Assembly: GCF_001263205.1 (NCBI RefSeq)
Contig: NZ_CP012333.1
Location: 1,798,001 to 1,862,000 of the forward strand
Origin: Labilithrix luteola
Lineage (GTDB): Bacteria > Myxococcota_A > Polyangia > Polyangiales > Polyangiaceae
DNA length: 64,000 nucleotides
Direction of reading: 5' to 3'
Shown: one piece after another, positions 42,701 to 51,988 of the stretch
Layout of the letters: the number at the start of each line of letters is the position of its first letter
Numbering within the stretch: the stretch's first letter is position 1
Notes under the pieces: generated by a model
The model's database searches: none
Told to the model about the DNA's origin: nothing
The model's input: the letters and a program-made list of their open reading frames with translations, nothing else
Program-made: the position numbers and the translations under genes

Positions 42701-45105
42701 TCAGCCGCTTCGCCGCCTGCCTCGAGGGACAGACGCACGGCCGCTCCAACTTCGACGACGCAACGTTCTCGGAAGCGGACTACCTCGACCGCTTCAAGCG
42801 CGCCAACAACGCACTTGCGCAGGGCTTCCTGCACGTCTCCAAGCAGATCGTCCATTTCCTTCATTCGGAATTCGAAGAAGCGCTCGAACACGCCGAACGT
42901 GCCGCCGCCCAGTTGGGTGGCGTGATGTCGACGATGCTCGAGGCCACGCACTATTTCTATCTCGGCTTGACGCTGACGGCCCTGTACGAAACGGCCTCGC
43001 AAGAACGCAAACGCGCGTTCGACGGCCGGCTCGTGAAGATCCTGGCGAAGCTGGAGAAGTGGGCCGAGAACGGTCCGGAGAATCACGCAAATCGGTATTT
43101 GCTCCTCTCCGCCGAAGTCGCTCGCATTCGCGGAGACGATCCCCAGGCGATGCGCCTCTACCGAGACGCGATTCGGTCTGCGCGAGACAATGGGTTCATC
43201 CAGAACGAGGCCGTCGCCTACGAGCTAGGCTCGCGCTTCCATGCCTCGCGCGGGTTCGACGACTTCGCCGAAACCTACTTTCGCGGCGCGCGTGCTCGCT
43301 ATGCGCGCTGGGGGGCGAAAGCCAAAGTTGCCGAGCTCGATCAGAAGCCTATCGCCGGCTCTGCAGCGCTCTCGTCTCCGGCGTTCGACGCCCACCACGA
43401 CCACCTCGATCTCCTCTCGGTCGTCAAAGCTTCGCAGAGGATCTCCGAGGAGATCCGAATCGACAAGCTCGCCGGAGAGCTCCTCGAAGTCGTTCTCGAG
43501 CTGAGTGGCGCACAACGGGCCCGCCTCCTGTTGGGTCGGGACGGGAGCCGGCAGATGTCGGTCGAGGCCACGGCGACGATGAGCGAACGGGGGATCCGCT
43601 CGGAGCTCGTCGCCTGTCGTCCGGCGGACGTCGAACGGAGCGTTCCCCTGTCCGTCGTCAACTACGTCCAGCGCACCAAGACCCGGGTGATCATCGACGA
43701 CGCCTCCGCCGATGCCGGCCGATTCGCCAAAGACGAACACTTCACGAACACACGCGCTCGCTCGGTCCTCGCTCTTCCCATCCTCCGCCAGAGTGAGCTG
43801 ATCGGCGTTCTCTATCTCGAGAACGAGCAACTCCCGCGAGCATTCTCGCGCGGGCAGCTGACCACGCTCGAATTGCTCGCTTCGCAGGCGGCGATCTCGC
43901 TCCAGAACGCACGCCTCTACGAGGCCGTGGAACGCGAGAACGTCGAGCGCAAGCAGGCCGAAGAGGCCCTGCGCGTCAGCCAAGAGCAGCTCCAGCTCAT
44001 CATCGACAGCGCTCCAGCCGTCATCTTCGCGAAAGATCTCGACGGCCGTTACCTCTTCATCAACCGCCGCTTCGAAGAGCTCTTTCACGTCAGGAAAGAC
44101 TTCCTCCTCGGCATGACCGACGGCGACATCCTTCCGCAAAACATCGCCGATTCCAACCAAGCGAACGACCGCGCCGTGCTCGAATCCGGAATTCCCACGG
44201 AGTGGGAAGAGGTCATTCCGCAAGACGACGGTCTGCACACGTACATCTCGCTGAAGTTCCCGCTCTTCACCGCCCGCGGCGAGCCCTACGCGGTTTGCGG
44301 AATCTCCACGGACATCACCGAACGAACCAAGGCCGAAGCCGAACGCGAGATCCTCCTCGCCCAGGAGCGCGCCGCGCGCCTCGAAGCGCAGAAGTCGGTC
44401 CAGATCCGCGACGACTTCATCTCCATCGCCTCCCACGAGCTCCGCACCCCCATCACGCCGCTGAAGATGTATTTGCAAGTCCTCAAGCGCGCGATGCTCG
44501 GCGTCACGCCCGAGTCCTTCCCGAAAGCCGCGTCACTCGTGAAGGCGCTCGAAAAGACCGATACCGAGTTGAAGCGACTCGAACGACTCATCGAAGACCT
44601 CCTGAATGTCACGCGTATTTCCGCCGGAAACCTCGATCTCGACCTCCAGGAGTTCGATCTCTCGCAGCTCGTGAGAGAAACACTCGAGCGTCACGAAGCC
44701 GAAGCTCGCAAGGCGAAATGCGAATTCCACGCCCACCTCGAGCCTGGCGTGACCGGCAAGTGGGACCGCATGCGCCTCGATCAGGTCGTCTCGAACCTGC
44801 TCACGAACGCCATCAAATACGGCGCAGGGAAGCCCATCGAAGTGACGGTCGAGAAGCTCGGCGACCACGCCCGACTCTCCGTCCGCGATCACGGCATCGG
44901 CATCGCGAAGGAAGCCCAGGCCGCCATCTTCGAACGGTTCGGCCGCGTCGCCCCCATCCAACACTACGGGGGCCTCGGCCTCGGCCTCTACATCTCTCAC
45001 GAATTCGTCGCCGCCCACGGCGGCCACATCAGCGTCGAAAGCGCCCCCGGCCAAGGCTCGACGTTCTCCGTCGATCTGCCGCTCGAACCGCCAGCAAAGG
45101 GTTGA
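39752..45105 (+). CDS. Pseudokinase - AAA ATPase - GAF - PAS - histidine kinase (frameshifted)
   Basis: About 1784 aa if the single-base break at 41161-41164 is repaired. Order: residues 1-205, C-lobe of a Ser/Thr kinase without an N-lobe and with HRNLMPEN (N54 for the catalytic Asp) and no DFG, so a pseudokinase; 225-480, STAND/AAA ATPase (GPPGIGKT at 255, LFLDDLQWADSA); about 500-1180, helical TPR-like region; then GAF (TRVIIDDASADAGRF, GQLTTLELLASQAAISLQNARLYEAV), PAS/PAC (AVIFAKDLDGRYLFINRRFEELF), HisKA (FISIASHELRTPITPLK, about 1560) and HATPase (NLLTNAIKYG, DHGIGI, GGLGLGLYIS). Matches trifunctional kinase/ATPase/histidine-kinase proteins. Coupled to the receiver gene upstream. Confidence 0.88.
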
Positions 45106-45130
45106 TATCGCCGAGACGGTGGCGCCGTTC

Positions 45131-46588
45131 TCAGCGCCCCCAGTGTTTGCGTTTCTGAGCGGCGAGGTTGCCACGAGCGTGGGCACGCATGCGTTCGCGC
45201 CGGGCCTCCATTTCGGTGCGACGAGCGAGCTGGTCTTGCATCCAGTCATCGGCGTGTTCGGCGTCATCGAACGCGTCGTCGTCGTGCGGGGCGTCGATGC
45301 GGACACCGCCAGGCTCGCTCGCCACGCGGACACGCACGTCGGGCTCTTCTTCACCGGAGAGCCAGGCCGAGGCTCGACCGATTGCCCCTTGGGCCCGTCG
45401 CGCGGCGCGAACGCAGGCGGCGGCGGCACGGCGAAGGGCGGCGCCGAAGAGGAGCGAGAGCAGGATGAGGACGACGGGCGTGACCACCCCGACGGCGAGC
45501 CAAACGGCGGCGAGGGCGACGAGAAGGCCGAAGCGGGCGACGAGACGAGGAACGATCGGAACCGGGCGCTCGCGGCGTTCACGGCGGCGCTCACGACGTG
45601 CCGCGCGGTCGTCGCGCTTCTGACGCTTCTGTTCGTTTCGCTCTTCGCGGCGCTGCTGCTTTCGTTCCTTCTTGGTCCGCACACGCGGGGCCGGTCTCGA
45701 TTCTTCGTGGAGAAGCTCGAGAGCGTCTTCGATCGTGTCGATGCGTCGATCGGGATCCGGAACGAGCATGGCGGAGAGCGCGCGAACGAGCCCGCGCGGC
45801 GTTCCTACGGGCACGCTGGCGAGCACGTCGATGCCGAGGCCTTCGTGAGGGAGGTTCTCGGGCTCTTCGCCGGTGAGCACCGAGAGCGCCGTCGCGGCGA
45901 GGCCGTACAGGTCCGACTTGGCGGAGGCGCGCCCTTGGAACTGCTCGGGCGCCATGAAGCCGAACGTTCCGACGACGGTGCTGCCGCCTTGCGGCTTCAA
46001 GCGATCACGTACCGCGCCGAAGTCGACGAGCGCATACGAGCCATCGGGGCGGCGAATGACATTTCCCGGTTTGACGTCGCGATGGACGATGAGTGGTGAG
46101 CGCCCGTGGAGGTAGCGGAGCGCGCCGCCGATGTCCTCGAGCATCCGCGTCACTTCCTCGTGGCTCGAGCGGCCGCGCGCACGGAGGTTGGAAAGGGTCT
46201 CGCCCTCGATCTTCTCCATGACGAGGTAGAGCGTGCCGTTCTCCTCGAAGTGCTCGATGTACTTCGGCAGGTTCGGGTGCTCGAGCGAGGCGAGCGTCTC
46301 CGCTTCGCGCTCGGCGAGCTCGACGTCTTTCCACGCCTTCGCCTTGTCGATGCGGAAGCACTTGATGGCCAGGCGACCGCGTGAGTCACGCGCCTCGCCC
46401 GTACGCGCCTGGTGGACGTAGCGCTCCCACTTGCCGACGAGGCCGCTCGGATCGCGAGCGTCGGTCTCGCGGGCGTCATGCCCCGTCTCCGCGGCTTCCC
46501 AGGTTTCCCCCTGCGAGCCTTCGCCGAGCTTGCGAAGGAGCTCGTAGCGTCCGCGCTTGAGCTTCGTCGGCTTCGTCGGCTCGGTCAC
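45131..46588 (-). CDS. Membrane-anchored serine/threonine protein kinase
   Basis: 485 aa. Intact eukaryotic-type kinase: Gly loop LGEGSQGETW (21-30), an unusually long insert (about 35 residues), VAIK Lys76 (LAIKCFR), HRDVKPGN (D171), DFG (189-191), FMAPEQFQG activation end. A basic coiled segment (305-345, KKERKQQRREERNEQKRQK) precedes two TM helices (about 353-385), followed by a short acidic tail. It phosphorylates Ser/Thr of unknown partners. Faces the sensor-kinase gene and diverges from the TM/TPR gene. Confidence 0.92.
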   Translation of the reverse strand: MTEPTKPTKLKRGRYELLRKLGEGSQGETWEAAETGHDARETDARDPSGLVGKWERYVHQARTGEARDSRGRLAIKCFRIDKAKAWKDVELAEREAETLASLEHPNLPKYIEHFEENGTLYLVMEKIEGETLSNLRARGRSSHEEVTRMLEDIGGALRYLHGRSPLIVHRDVKPGNVIRRPDGSYALVDFGAVRDRLKPQGGSTVVGTFGFMAPEQFQGRASAKSDLYGLAATALSVLTGEEPENLPHEGLGIDVLASVPVGTPRGLVRALSAMLVPDPDRRIDTIEDALELLHEESRPAPRVRTKKERKQQRREERNEQKRQKRDDRAARRERRRERRERPVPIVPRLVARFGLLVALAAVWLAVGVVTPVVLILLSLLFGAALRRAAAACVRAARRAQGAIGRASAWLSGEEEPDVRVRVASEPGGVRIDAPHDDDAFDDAEHADDWMQDQLARRTEMEARRERMRAHARGNLAAQKRKHWGR

Positions 46589-46708
46589 GCGATCCTCGAC
46601 GACGAGCTATAGCGCGCACGAGGTGGCGCGTCGATCGCCCGCGAAAGAACAGTCGAGATAGTTCTTGCGGTGGCGTCGCTCCCGCGGGCGCAAGTACCAT
46701 CCTCGGCG

Positions 46709-47671
46709 ATGTCGCTCGTGCACACGTTTCCGACCCTCGCGGGGCCCAACCGCTACCTCGTCACCCGGTCGGGTTCCAACGTACGGTCGCGCGTGGTGCC
46801 AGCGCTCGTGCTCCTGGGCGGGGTGCTCGGCGGTCCCTTCGTGGGCATCGTCGGCAGCATTCTCGGCGCCGCGCTCGAGCTCGACGCGCTCACGGCGCTC
46901 TCGCTCCTGCTCGGGTTCTTCGCCTTTCTCGGTTCGACGGTCCTCGCCTGGGTGTTCCTCCTCAAGGGCTCGAACGACCTCAAGGCGGCTTCCGAGCTGT
47001 GGCTGCGCGGCAACACGAGCGACGCGCTGCCCTTGTGTCACCGAACGCTCGGCCGCGTGTTCCGCGCCGACCTCCGCATGCGTGCGTTCTACATCCTTGG
47101 CCTCTGCGCCGAGGCGAACGGCGATTTCGCGGAGGCGGCCGATCTCTTCTCGATCGCGTACGAGTCCGTTCCTGCGATGGCCGCGCCGAAGTGGAAGCGA
47201 CACGGTCAGTGCATGATCCTCTCGCATCGCGCGGTCGCTCTCGTGGCGCTGGGCCGCCTCGACGAGGCCGACATGATCGTCCGAAGCGCGTCGTCGCTCT
47301 TCCCGCCCGTCGCGACGAACGGAATCGTGGACGTGCTGACCGACGACGCGGGTTTCGGAGCCGTGGGTGTCAGCACGGCGCTCCGCGACCTCGAGCCGGG
47401 ACGCGACCCGCGCGCGCTCCTCACGTTCGCCAGCGTGGTCGTGCTCTCCGTGCGCGGAATGGTGCGCGAAGCTCTCGAGCTCGCGGCCCGCGAGCAGTAC
47501 GCCCTCGCGGCAGGTCTCTTGCCGCGCGAGAAAGCGCTACTCGCCGCGGTCGATGCACGAAGCCGTGGCCTCCTCATGGGAGGCCCCATGCGCTCGCCGG
47601 GAGCAGCGGTTGCGTACGATGCGTGGGCCGAGCGCGTGCTCGACGGGCTGTCACGTGGTCAGAACGTGTAG
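46709..47671 (+). CDS. Two-TM protein with helical (TPR-like) cytosolic part
   Basis: 320 aa from the ATG at 46709; a GTG at 46670 is an alternative. Two TM helices (about 30-50, PALVLLGGVLGGPFVGIVGSILGAA, and 58-80, LSLLLGFFAFLGSTVLAWVFLL), then helical repeats (ASELWLRGNTSDALPLCHRTLGRVF, AFYILGLCAEANGDFAEAADLFSIAYE, LVALGRLDEADMIVRSASSLF) typical of TPR scaffolds. Divergent from the STPK gene over about 120 bp, which hints that it may be a kinase partner. No enzyme motif. Confidence 0.65.
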   Translation: MSLVHTFPTLAGPNRYLVTRSGSNVRSRVVPALVLLGGVLGGPFVGIVGSILGAALELDALTALSLLLGFFAFLGSTVLAWVFLLKGSNDLKAASELWLRGNTSDALPLCHRTLGRVFRADLRMRAFYILGLCAEANGDFAEAADLFSIAYESVPAMAAPKWKRHGQCMILSHRAVALVALGRLDEADMIVRSASSLFPPVATNGIVDVLTDDAGFGAVGVSTALRDLEPGRDPRALLTFASVVVLSVRGMVREALELAAREQYALAAGLLPREKALLAAVDARSRGLLMGGPMRSPGAAVAYDAWAERVLDGLSRGQNV

Positions 47672-48354
47672 GTCCAGTCGTACGGGGTGCAGGCGTCCGC
47701 CGTCTGCTTGATACGCACGTAGAAATTGGCGGAGTCGTCGGTGGTCGTGAACCCGCCGCAACTCCACTTCGGCGTCGCCTCGCTCGGGCCTGTCGCGCAA
47801 CAACCACTCATGCCGATGCTGCTCGTGGTTTCCACTCCACCGGTGCAGCCTTTGAAGTTCGTCGTCACCTTCGCGTCCTTGCACTTCAGGAAGACACAAA
47901 GCTCGATGCCACTCGTCGGCGTCTTGAAGTGCGCTTCGAGGATGCTGCCGAAGGTGTCGGTGACGCTGAGCGAATAGAAGTCCGTGTCGAGCACGCCATT
48001 GAGCACGCCCGTGACGGTCTTCGTCGTGTCGTCGGAGTCGGGGGTATCGCCGAGGGCCTTGGCGAGGGCTTCGGAGCCGCCGGGATCGTCCGTGTCGACG
48101 CACTCCTTTCCACCATCCGGGACGGGAAGATCCCCGCCGTCCGACGCGTCCGGCTTCGAGGCGTCTTTGCCGCCGCTGCTCGCATCGAGCGCATTGCCAC
48201 CGGTATGCCCGTCCTCGCCATCCGTCTCGTCCGGCGGATAGCCCTCGGGATCCTGCCCGGAGGCATCACCGTTGTCGGTTCCGCAGCCAAGCCACACTCC
48301 CCCAGCGGCGAGGGCGAGGATCAACGGAAGGCGGTAGCGAAGAAAGGGGTGCAT
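47659..48354 (-). CDS. Surface lipoprotein of unknown function
   Basis: 231 aa from the ATG at 48354 (MHPFLRYRLPLILALAAGG...LGC). Lipobox WLGC, then a D/G/S-rich linker with repeated DASDGG-like words to about residue 85. The C-terminal domain (100-231) has six Cys (ELCVFLKCKD, FKGCTGG, SGCCATG, WSCGG, DACTPYDW) and alternating strands like a pre-peptidase beta-sandwich (LNGVLDTDFYSLSVTD, ANFYVRIKQTAD). Its 3' end overlaps the convergent TM/TPR gene by 13 nt. Confidence 0.68.
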   Translation of the reverse strand: MHPFLRYRLPLILALAAGGVWLGCGTDNGDASGQDPEGYPPDETDGEDGHTGGNALDASSGGKDASKPDASDGGDLPVPDGGKECVDTDDPGGSEALAKALGDTPDSDDTTKTVTGVLNGVLDTDFYSLSVTDTFGSILEAHFKTPTSGIELCVFLKCKDAKVTTNFKGCTGGVETTSSIGMSGCCATGPSEATPKWSCGGFTTTDDSANFYVRIKQTADACTPYDWTYTF

Positions 48355-48448
48355 CGAGGAGAAGCATTCACCGAAGCTCATCCCAGTGCAATGTTCCGCT
48401 GCCATTGAGCGATTTTGAGACGCCCACGGCGCTCATTTTCGGGGCGTT

Positions 48449-48814
48449 CTAGCCACCGAAGGGCAACATGCGCTCCACGACCCAGGCACGAACCTGCTCG
48501 TAATCGAGCTCACGAAGCGCCACCCGTTCGAGGATGCCGGAGAGGTCAGTCTCGCTCGCCTCGAGCTTGAAACCCAGGGTTTTGGCGTGCCACTCGACGA
48601 CCATGACGCTCATGGTCCGGAACCCGCCGAAGCAGCGCGGGTAGCGACCGAAGGCGAAAAGAAGGGCGGCGGGCACGTCGTAGACGTCGTCGGCAAGGTG
48701 ATCCGCCTCGCGGAGCGCGAGCCTGAGGGCGGCCGAGCTGACCTTCTCGGGAAGATTCAGCGCGGGGGCGATGCGCGCGTAGGCCAACGTGATGGCCTCG
48801 GCCGACGGGATCAT
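48449..48814 (-). CDS. Doc/Fic-like protein with degenerate active site
   Basis: 121 aa. The order of helices matches death-on-curing (Doc) toxins: VPAALLFAFGR aligns with the helix before the Fic loop, YPRCFGGFRT (58-67) with HPFxDGNKRT, VVEWHAKTLGFKLEASETDL with the following LxLNGxxLxxxxxE, and LERVALRELDYEQVRAWVVERM with the Doc C-terminus. The catalytic His, Phe, Asp, Asn and Lys of the Fic loop are replaced (Y, R, F, G, F), so AMP- or phosphotransfer is unlikely. Its ATG overlaps the stop of a 68-codon acidic gene. Assignment is by eye. Confidence 0.5.
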   Translation of the reverse strand: MIPSAEAITLAYARIAPALNLPEKVSSAALRLALREADHLADDVYDVPAALLFAFGRYPRCFGGFRTMSVMVVEWHAKTLGFKLEASETDLSGILERVALRELDYEQVRAWVVERMLPFGG

Positions 48815-49017
48815 TCGACCCCCTTGGCGGCACCGGCGGCTCGCTTCTGGGCGCCCACGTCTTCGCCGTACGTCCGGTCGGCCTCGGCCAGGGCCTCGTA
48901 GGCACGCCGAGCGACGGTGGGGAGCGTGCGGAAGAACTGGAGCAGCTCTTCGGCGGCGCGCTCCGCCTCTTCGGGGCTCTCCTCTTCAGACGGGTTTGGA
49001 GAAGGAGGCGACGTCAC
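48811..49017 (-). CDS. Small acidic helical protein, partner of the Doc-like gene
   Basis: 68 aa: an acidic N-terminus (SPNPSEEESPEEAERAAEELLQ) then a helix (FFRTLPTVARRAYEALAEADRTYGE). The ATGA overlap with the Doc-like gene and small size fit an antitoxin-like position, but it has no DNA-binding or Phd motif. Function unknown. Confidence 0.45.
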   Translation of the reverse strand: MTSPPSPNPSEEESPEEAERAAEELLQFFRTLPTVARRAYEALAEADRTYGEDVGAQKRAAGAAKGVE

Positions 49018-49153
49018 ACCCCCAGCCTACAAGCTTCCGCCGTTCGGCAAAAGCGCGCGGGCCGTCGCGCGACCTCCTCCGTGACGGATCGACCGCCTCA
49101 CTGTCGATTTTCTGCGACCGCTCCGCTCTGGCCCTGTCTGGGCGACACAGGCC

Positions 49154-49975
49154 ATGCAAAATCGTTCATCCGTTCTACTTTCGTTGGGACGCGGGGGATT
49201 CGTTGTCGCGCTCGCCGCCCTCACGGTTGCTGCATGCAGCTCAGGCTCCATGCCCTCGAGCCCGGAAATCGCCGCCACCGGGGACGGCGGCACCGACGGA
49301 AACGCAACGGGCGAAGAGGATGGACCGCGCGGCGACGAAACCGGCGAAACCGACGGAAGCGACGGAACGCCATCCGGGCAAGACGCGTCGACCGACCACG
49401 TGACGTCGCCGGGCGGGTGTACGACATGCCCGAAGGGCTGCTTCGATCTCGATAGCGATCCCAACAATTGCGGAAGCTGTGGCTTCGTTTGCAAGGCAAC
49501 GGCATCGAACGCGACGGCCACCTGCGACAAGGGCCAATGCAAAGAAGTCTGTCCCCACGCCGGTGACTCCGTGTGCAACGGCGAGTGCGTCGACCTCCAA
49601 GCGGACCCCCTGCACTGCGGTACCTGCAACATCAATTGCACAGGCGGTGGAATGCCGGCTTGCGCGCAAGCCGTCTGCAACGCGGGAAAGTGCGCCCAGG
49701 TAACCAAGCCGGACGGGGCGCTATGCAGCGGTCCTCCGCCCGCCATCTCGCAGATGTGTCAGGGCGGGGCGTGTGTCGCCGCGAACGTCGACTGCGCTCC
49801 GGTGACGGGAGGTTACTCGGTCTCGTTGAACGGCAAGCCGCTCGGCTTGGAGCTCACGACTTGCGGGTGCCAAGGCACTTCGCTGATCGGCACACGAAAA
49901 TCGGATGGCTCTGCGTACACCCTGAAATGCATCTTCTGCAGTGCGGCCCCCAACGGTCACTTCAAGTGCAACTGA
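49154..49975 (+). CDS. Cys-rich surface lipoprotein
   Basis: 273 aa. Signal with lipobox TVAAC, D/G/T-rich linker (35-85), then repeated Cys modules: GCTTCPKGCFDLDSDPNNCGSCGFVC, VCNGECVDLQADPLHCGTCNINC, ACAQAVCNAGKC, and a C-terminal domain with CGCQGTSLIG and CIFCSAAPNGHFKC. Extracellular, disulfide-rich. The CxDLxxDPxxCGxC module is shared with the lipoprotein at 1729. The next lipoprotein gene starts 10 nt after its stop, so they form an operon. Confidence 0.7.
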   Translation: MQNRSSVLLSLGRGGFVVALAALTVAACSSGSMPSSPEIAATGDGGTDGNATGEEDGPRGDETGETDGSDGTPSGQDASTDHVTSPGGCTTCPKGCFDLDSDPNNCGSCGFVCKATASNATATCDKGQCKEVCPHAGDSVCNGECVDLQADPLHCGTCNINCTGGGMPACAQAVCNAGKCAQVTKPDGALCSGPPPAISQMCQGGACVAANVDCAPVTGGYSVSLNGKPLGLELTTCGCQGTSLIGTRKSDGSAYTLKCIFCSAAPNGHFKCN

Positions 49976-49985
49976 GAGGCGCGCC

Positions 49986-51449
49986 ATGAACCAGCCGAAC
50001 AGCCTCCGTCCAATGCACCTTCTCACGACAACCGTCTTCGCCTTCACCGCCGCATCCTTTCTCGTGACGGCATGCTCGTCGAGCACTGGAAACACTGGAA
50101 ACGGGACCCCAGGAGCACCGGCGGACCCCCAAGGTAGCGACGGAGGCAGCGACTCCGTCGGGCCCGGCGACGGACCGGGCGGCACCGACGGCACGCAATG
50201 TACGGCGGCGCTCGGGCCGGGATTCTCGGCGAAACCAAGGGCGTTCTCGATCCCTGCCACGCGCTGCCAATCGCCCTTCAACGCTCCAGCGGGAACGGGA
50301 GCACTCGGATGGTCGATGCTCGACCTCACGAGCGGAGAACATCCTGACCTCGTCGTGACCCACGATGCGTGCGATGCCGACGTCGGAGCCACGCGCTGGG
50401 ACGTCTATCGCTGGAGCGTGAGCGGATTCCCGAGCAGCCCCGTCCCCTTCGCCATCCCTGCATCGCGGTGCAAGCAGCCTTTCGACGCGGTCGCTGCTGA
50501 CCGCTCGTCGCTGCGCTGGGCCACGGTCGACCTCACGGGAGACGGGAACCTCGACCTCGTCGTCACCGAGGACGATTGCAACGCGGACGTCGGGAGGAAG
50601 TACTGGGACGTCTACCCGTGGAGCAGCGCAGGGTTCGCAATGGTGCCCACGCAATTCGAGATTCCCGCGGGGCGCTGCAACACCACCTTCGACGCGTTCG
50701 TGGGAACGCAGTCCGTGCGGTGGGCAACGACCGATATCACGGGAGACCGCCACCCGGACCTGATCGTCACGCAGGACAGCTGCGACGGAGACGTCGGCAC
50801 GAGCCGCTGGGACGTCTACGCGTGGACGAGCGCAGGGTTCGCCAAGACTCCGTCGACGTTCACCGTGCCTCCTCCGCGTTGCCAGAAAAACTTCGATGCT
50901 CTCGCCGGCGCCGACCCACTCCGCTGGGTGGTTCAGGATCTCACGGGTGACGGCCACGCCGATCTCGTCGTCACCTACGATGATTGCGACAAGGACGTGG
51001 GAACCAGCCGATGGGACGTCCACGCCTGGAGCGCGAGCGGATTTGCGGTGCGCCCTTCGACGTTCTCGATCCCGGCCCCACGCTGCAACAAAGCCTTCGG
51101 AGCCGTTGCCGAGAGCGCGGGCAGCCTCTCGTGGACGACCATGGCGCTCACCGGCAAAAAGCAGCCGGACCTCGTGGTCACGTCGGATGCATGCGACGTG
51201 ACCGTCGGAGCTTCACGGTGGGACGTCTATCGGTGGAGCAGCACCGGATTCGCACCGACGCCATCGAGCTTCGACATTCCGGCACCGCGATGCAACGCCA
51301 GCTTTTCGAAGGTCGCGTCCACGAGTCAGTCTTTGGCTTGGTCGACACTTGCATTGGTCGACACGTGCAAGGCTGCTCTCGTGGTCACGAAGGACACGTG
51401 CGATGCGACCGTCGGCACTAGCCGTTGGGACTACTACGCGCAGCCGTGA
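49986..51449 (+). CDS. Lipoprotein of six FG-GAP-like repeats
   Basis: 487 aa from the ATG at 49986; a later ATG gives MHLLTTTVFAFTAASFLVTAC. The lipobox Cys is followed by a G/D/P linker, then six tandem repeats of about 65-69 aa, each with the plan F-x-IPA-x-RC, DLTGDGxxDLVVT, D-x-CDxDVG-x-SRWDVY-x-W. This is the DxDGxxD calcium-loop logic of VCBS/FG-GAP propeller blades, plus one conserved Cys pair per repeat (RC and DxC) likely forming blade disulfides. Repeat 6 lacks the DLTGDG loop and is cut short. Surface-exposed propeller; ligand unknown. Confidence 0.72.
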   Translation: MNQPNSLRPMHLLTTTVFAFTAASFLVTACSSSTGNTGNGTPGAPADPQGSDGGSDSVGPGDGPGGTDGTQCTAALGPGFSAKPRAFSIPATRCQSPFNAPAGTGALGWSMLDLTSGEHPDLVVTHDACDADVGATRWDVYRWSVSGFPSSPVPFAIPASRCKQPFDAVAADRSSLRWATVDLTGDGNLDLVVTEDDCNADVGRKYWDVYPWSSAGFAMVPTQFEIPAGRCNTTFDAFVGTQSVRWATTDITGDRHPDLIVTQDSCDGDVGTSRWDVYAWTSAGFAKTPSTFTVPPPRCQKNFDALAGADPLRWVVQDLTGDGHADLVVTYDDCDKDVGTSRWDVHAWSASGFAVRPSTFSIPAPRCNKAFGAVAESAGSLSWTTMALTGKKQPDLVVTSDACDVTVGASRWDVYRWSSTGFAPTPSSFDIPAPRCNASFSKVASTSQSLAWSTLALVDTCKAALVVTKDTCDATVGTSRWDYYAQP

Positions 51450-51540
51450 CGAAGAACCGGACGGAGGCGCTGTCCGAGCGCGGGCTGCGCGGACACGCCT
51501 CCCTCCATCGAGAAACGACGAGCGAATGAAACGCCGCGGC

Positions 51541-51966
51541 TCAGCTCCGTCGGCGGCTCGATGCCTTCGCTGACGTGCGCGGGAGCGGCTCGTCCACTCC
51601 CGTAAGGTCGTTGAACAGACGGAGCTCGTTCTCCACCACGAACGAGAGGATCGCTTTCAGCGACCCCCTGATCTGGTCGACGGTGAGATCGAAGTAGACG
51701 AGCTCCTCGCCCCAGCGCTCGCGGATGATTGTCCGCACGACCTTGTCCGAAGCGTCTTCGACGTCGCCAGCGTGAAGCTTCTTCACGCGCGCCGCGAGCT
51801 CCCCCGAGCGGTCCTCCTCGATCGCCTGGAGCAGGAACTGCATTCGGTCCTCGGCATCCATCTTGACCGGATCGAAATCGACACCGGGTACGAGCTTCTT
51901 CAGGCTCGCGACGAGCGTTCGGACGGAAGGCTTCGGGTTCGCGACGGTCGATCGAAGGATGTACAA
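51541..51966 (-). CDS. Unknown 141-aa protein paired with the SUKH-WD40 gene
   Basis: 141 aa, mainly helical, no signal or TM. MQFLLQAIEEDRSGELAARVKKLHAG, DKVVRTIIRERWGEELVYFDLTVDQIRGSLKAILSFVVENELRLFNDLTG. It follows the SUKH-WD40 gene by 22 nt in the same direction, so they are probably cotranscribed. No family recognised. Confidence 0.55.
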   Translation of the reverse strand: MYILRSTVANPKPSVRTLVASLKKLVPGVDFDPVKMDAEDRMQFLLQAIEEDRSGELAARVKKLHAGDVEDASDKVVRTIIRERWGEELVYFDLTVDQIRGSLKAILSFVVENELRLFNDLTGVDEPLPRTSAKASSRRRS

Positions 51967-51988
51967 GATACGCCTCCGTGTTGTCGGA

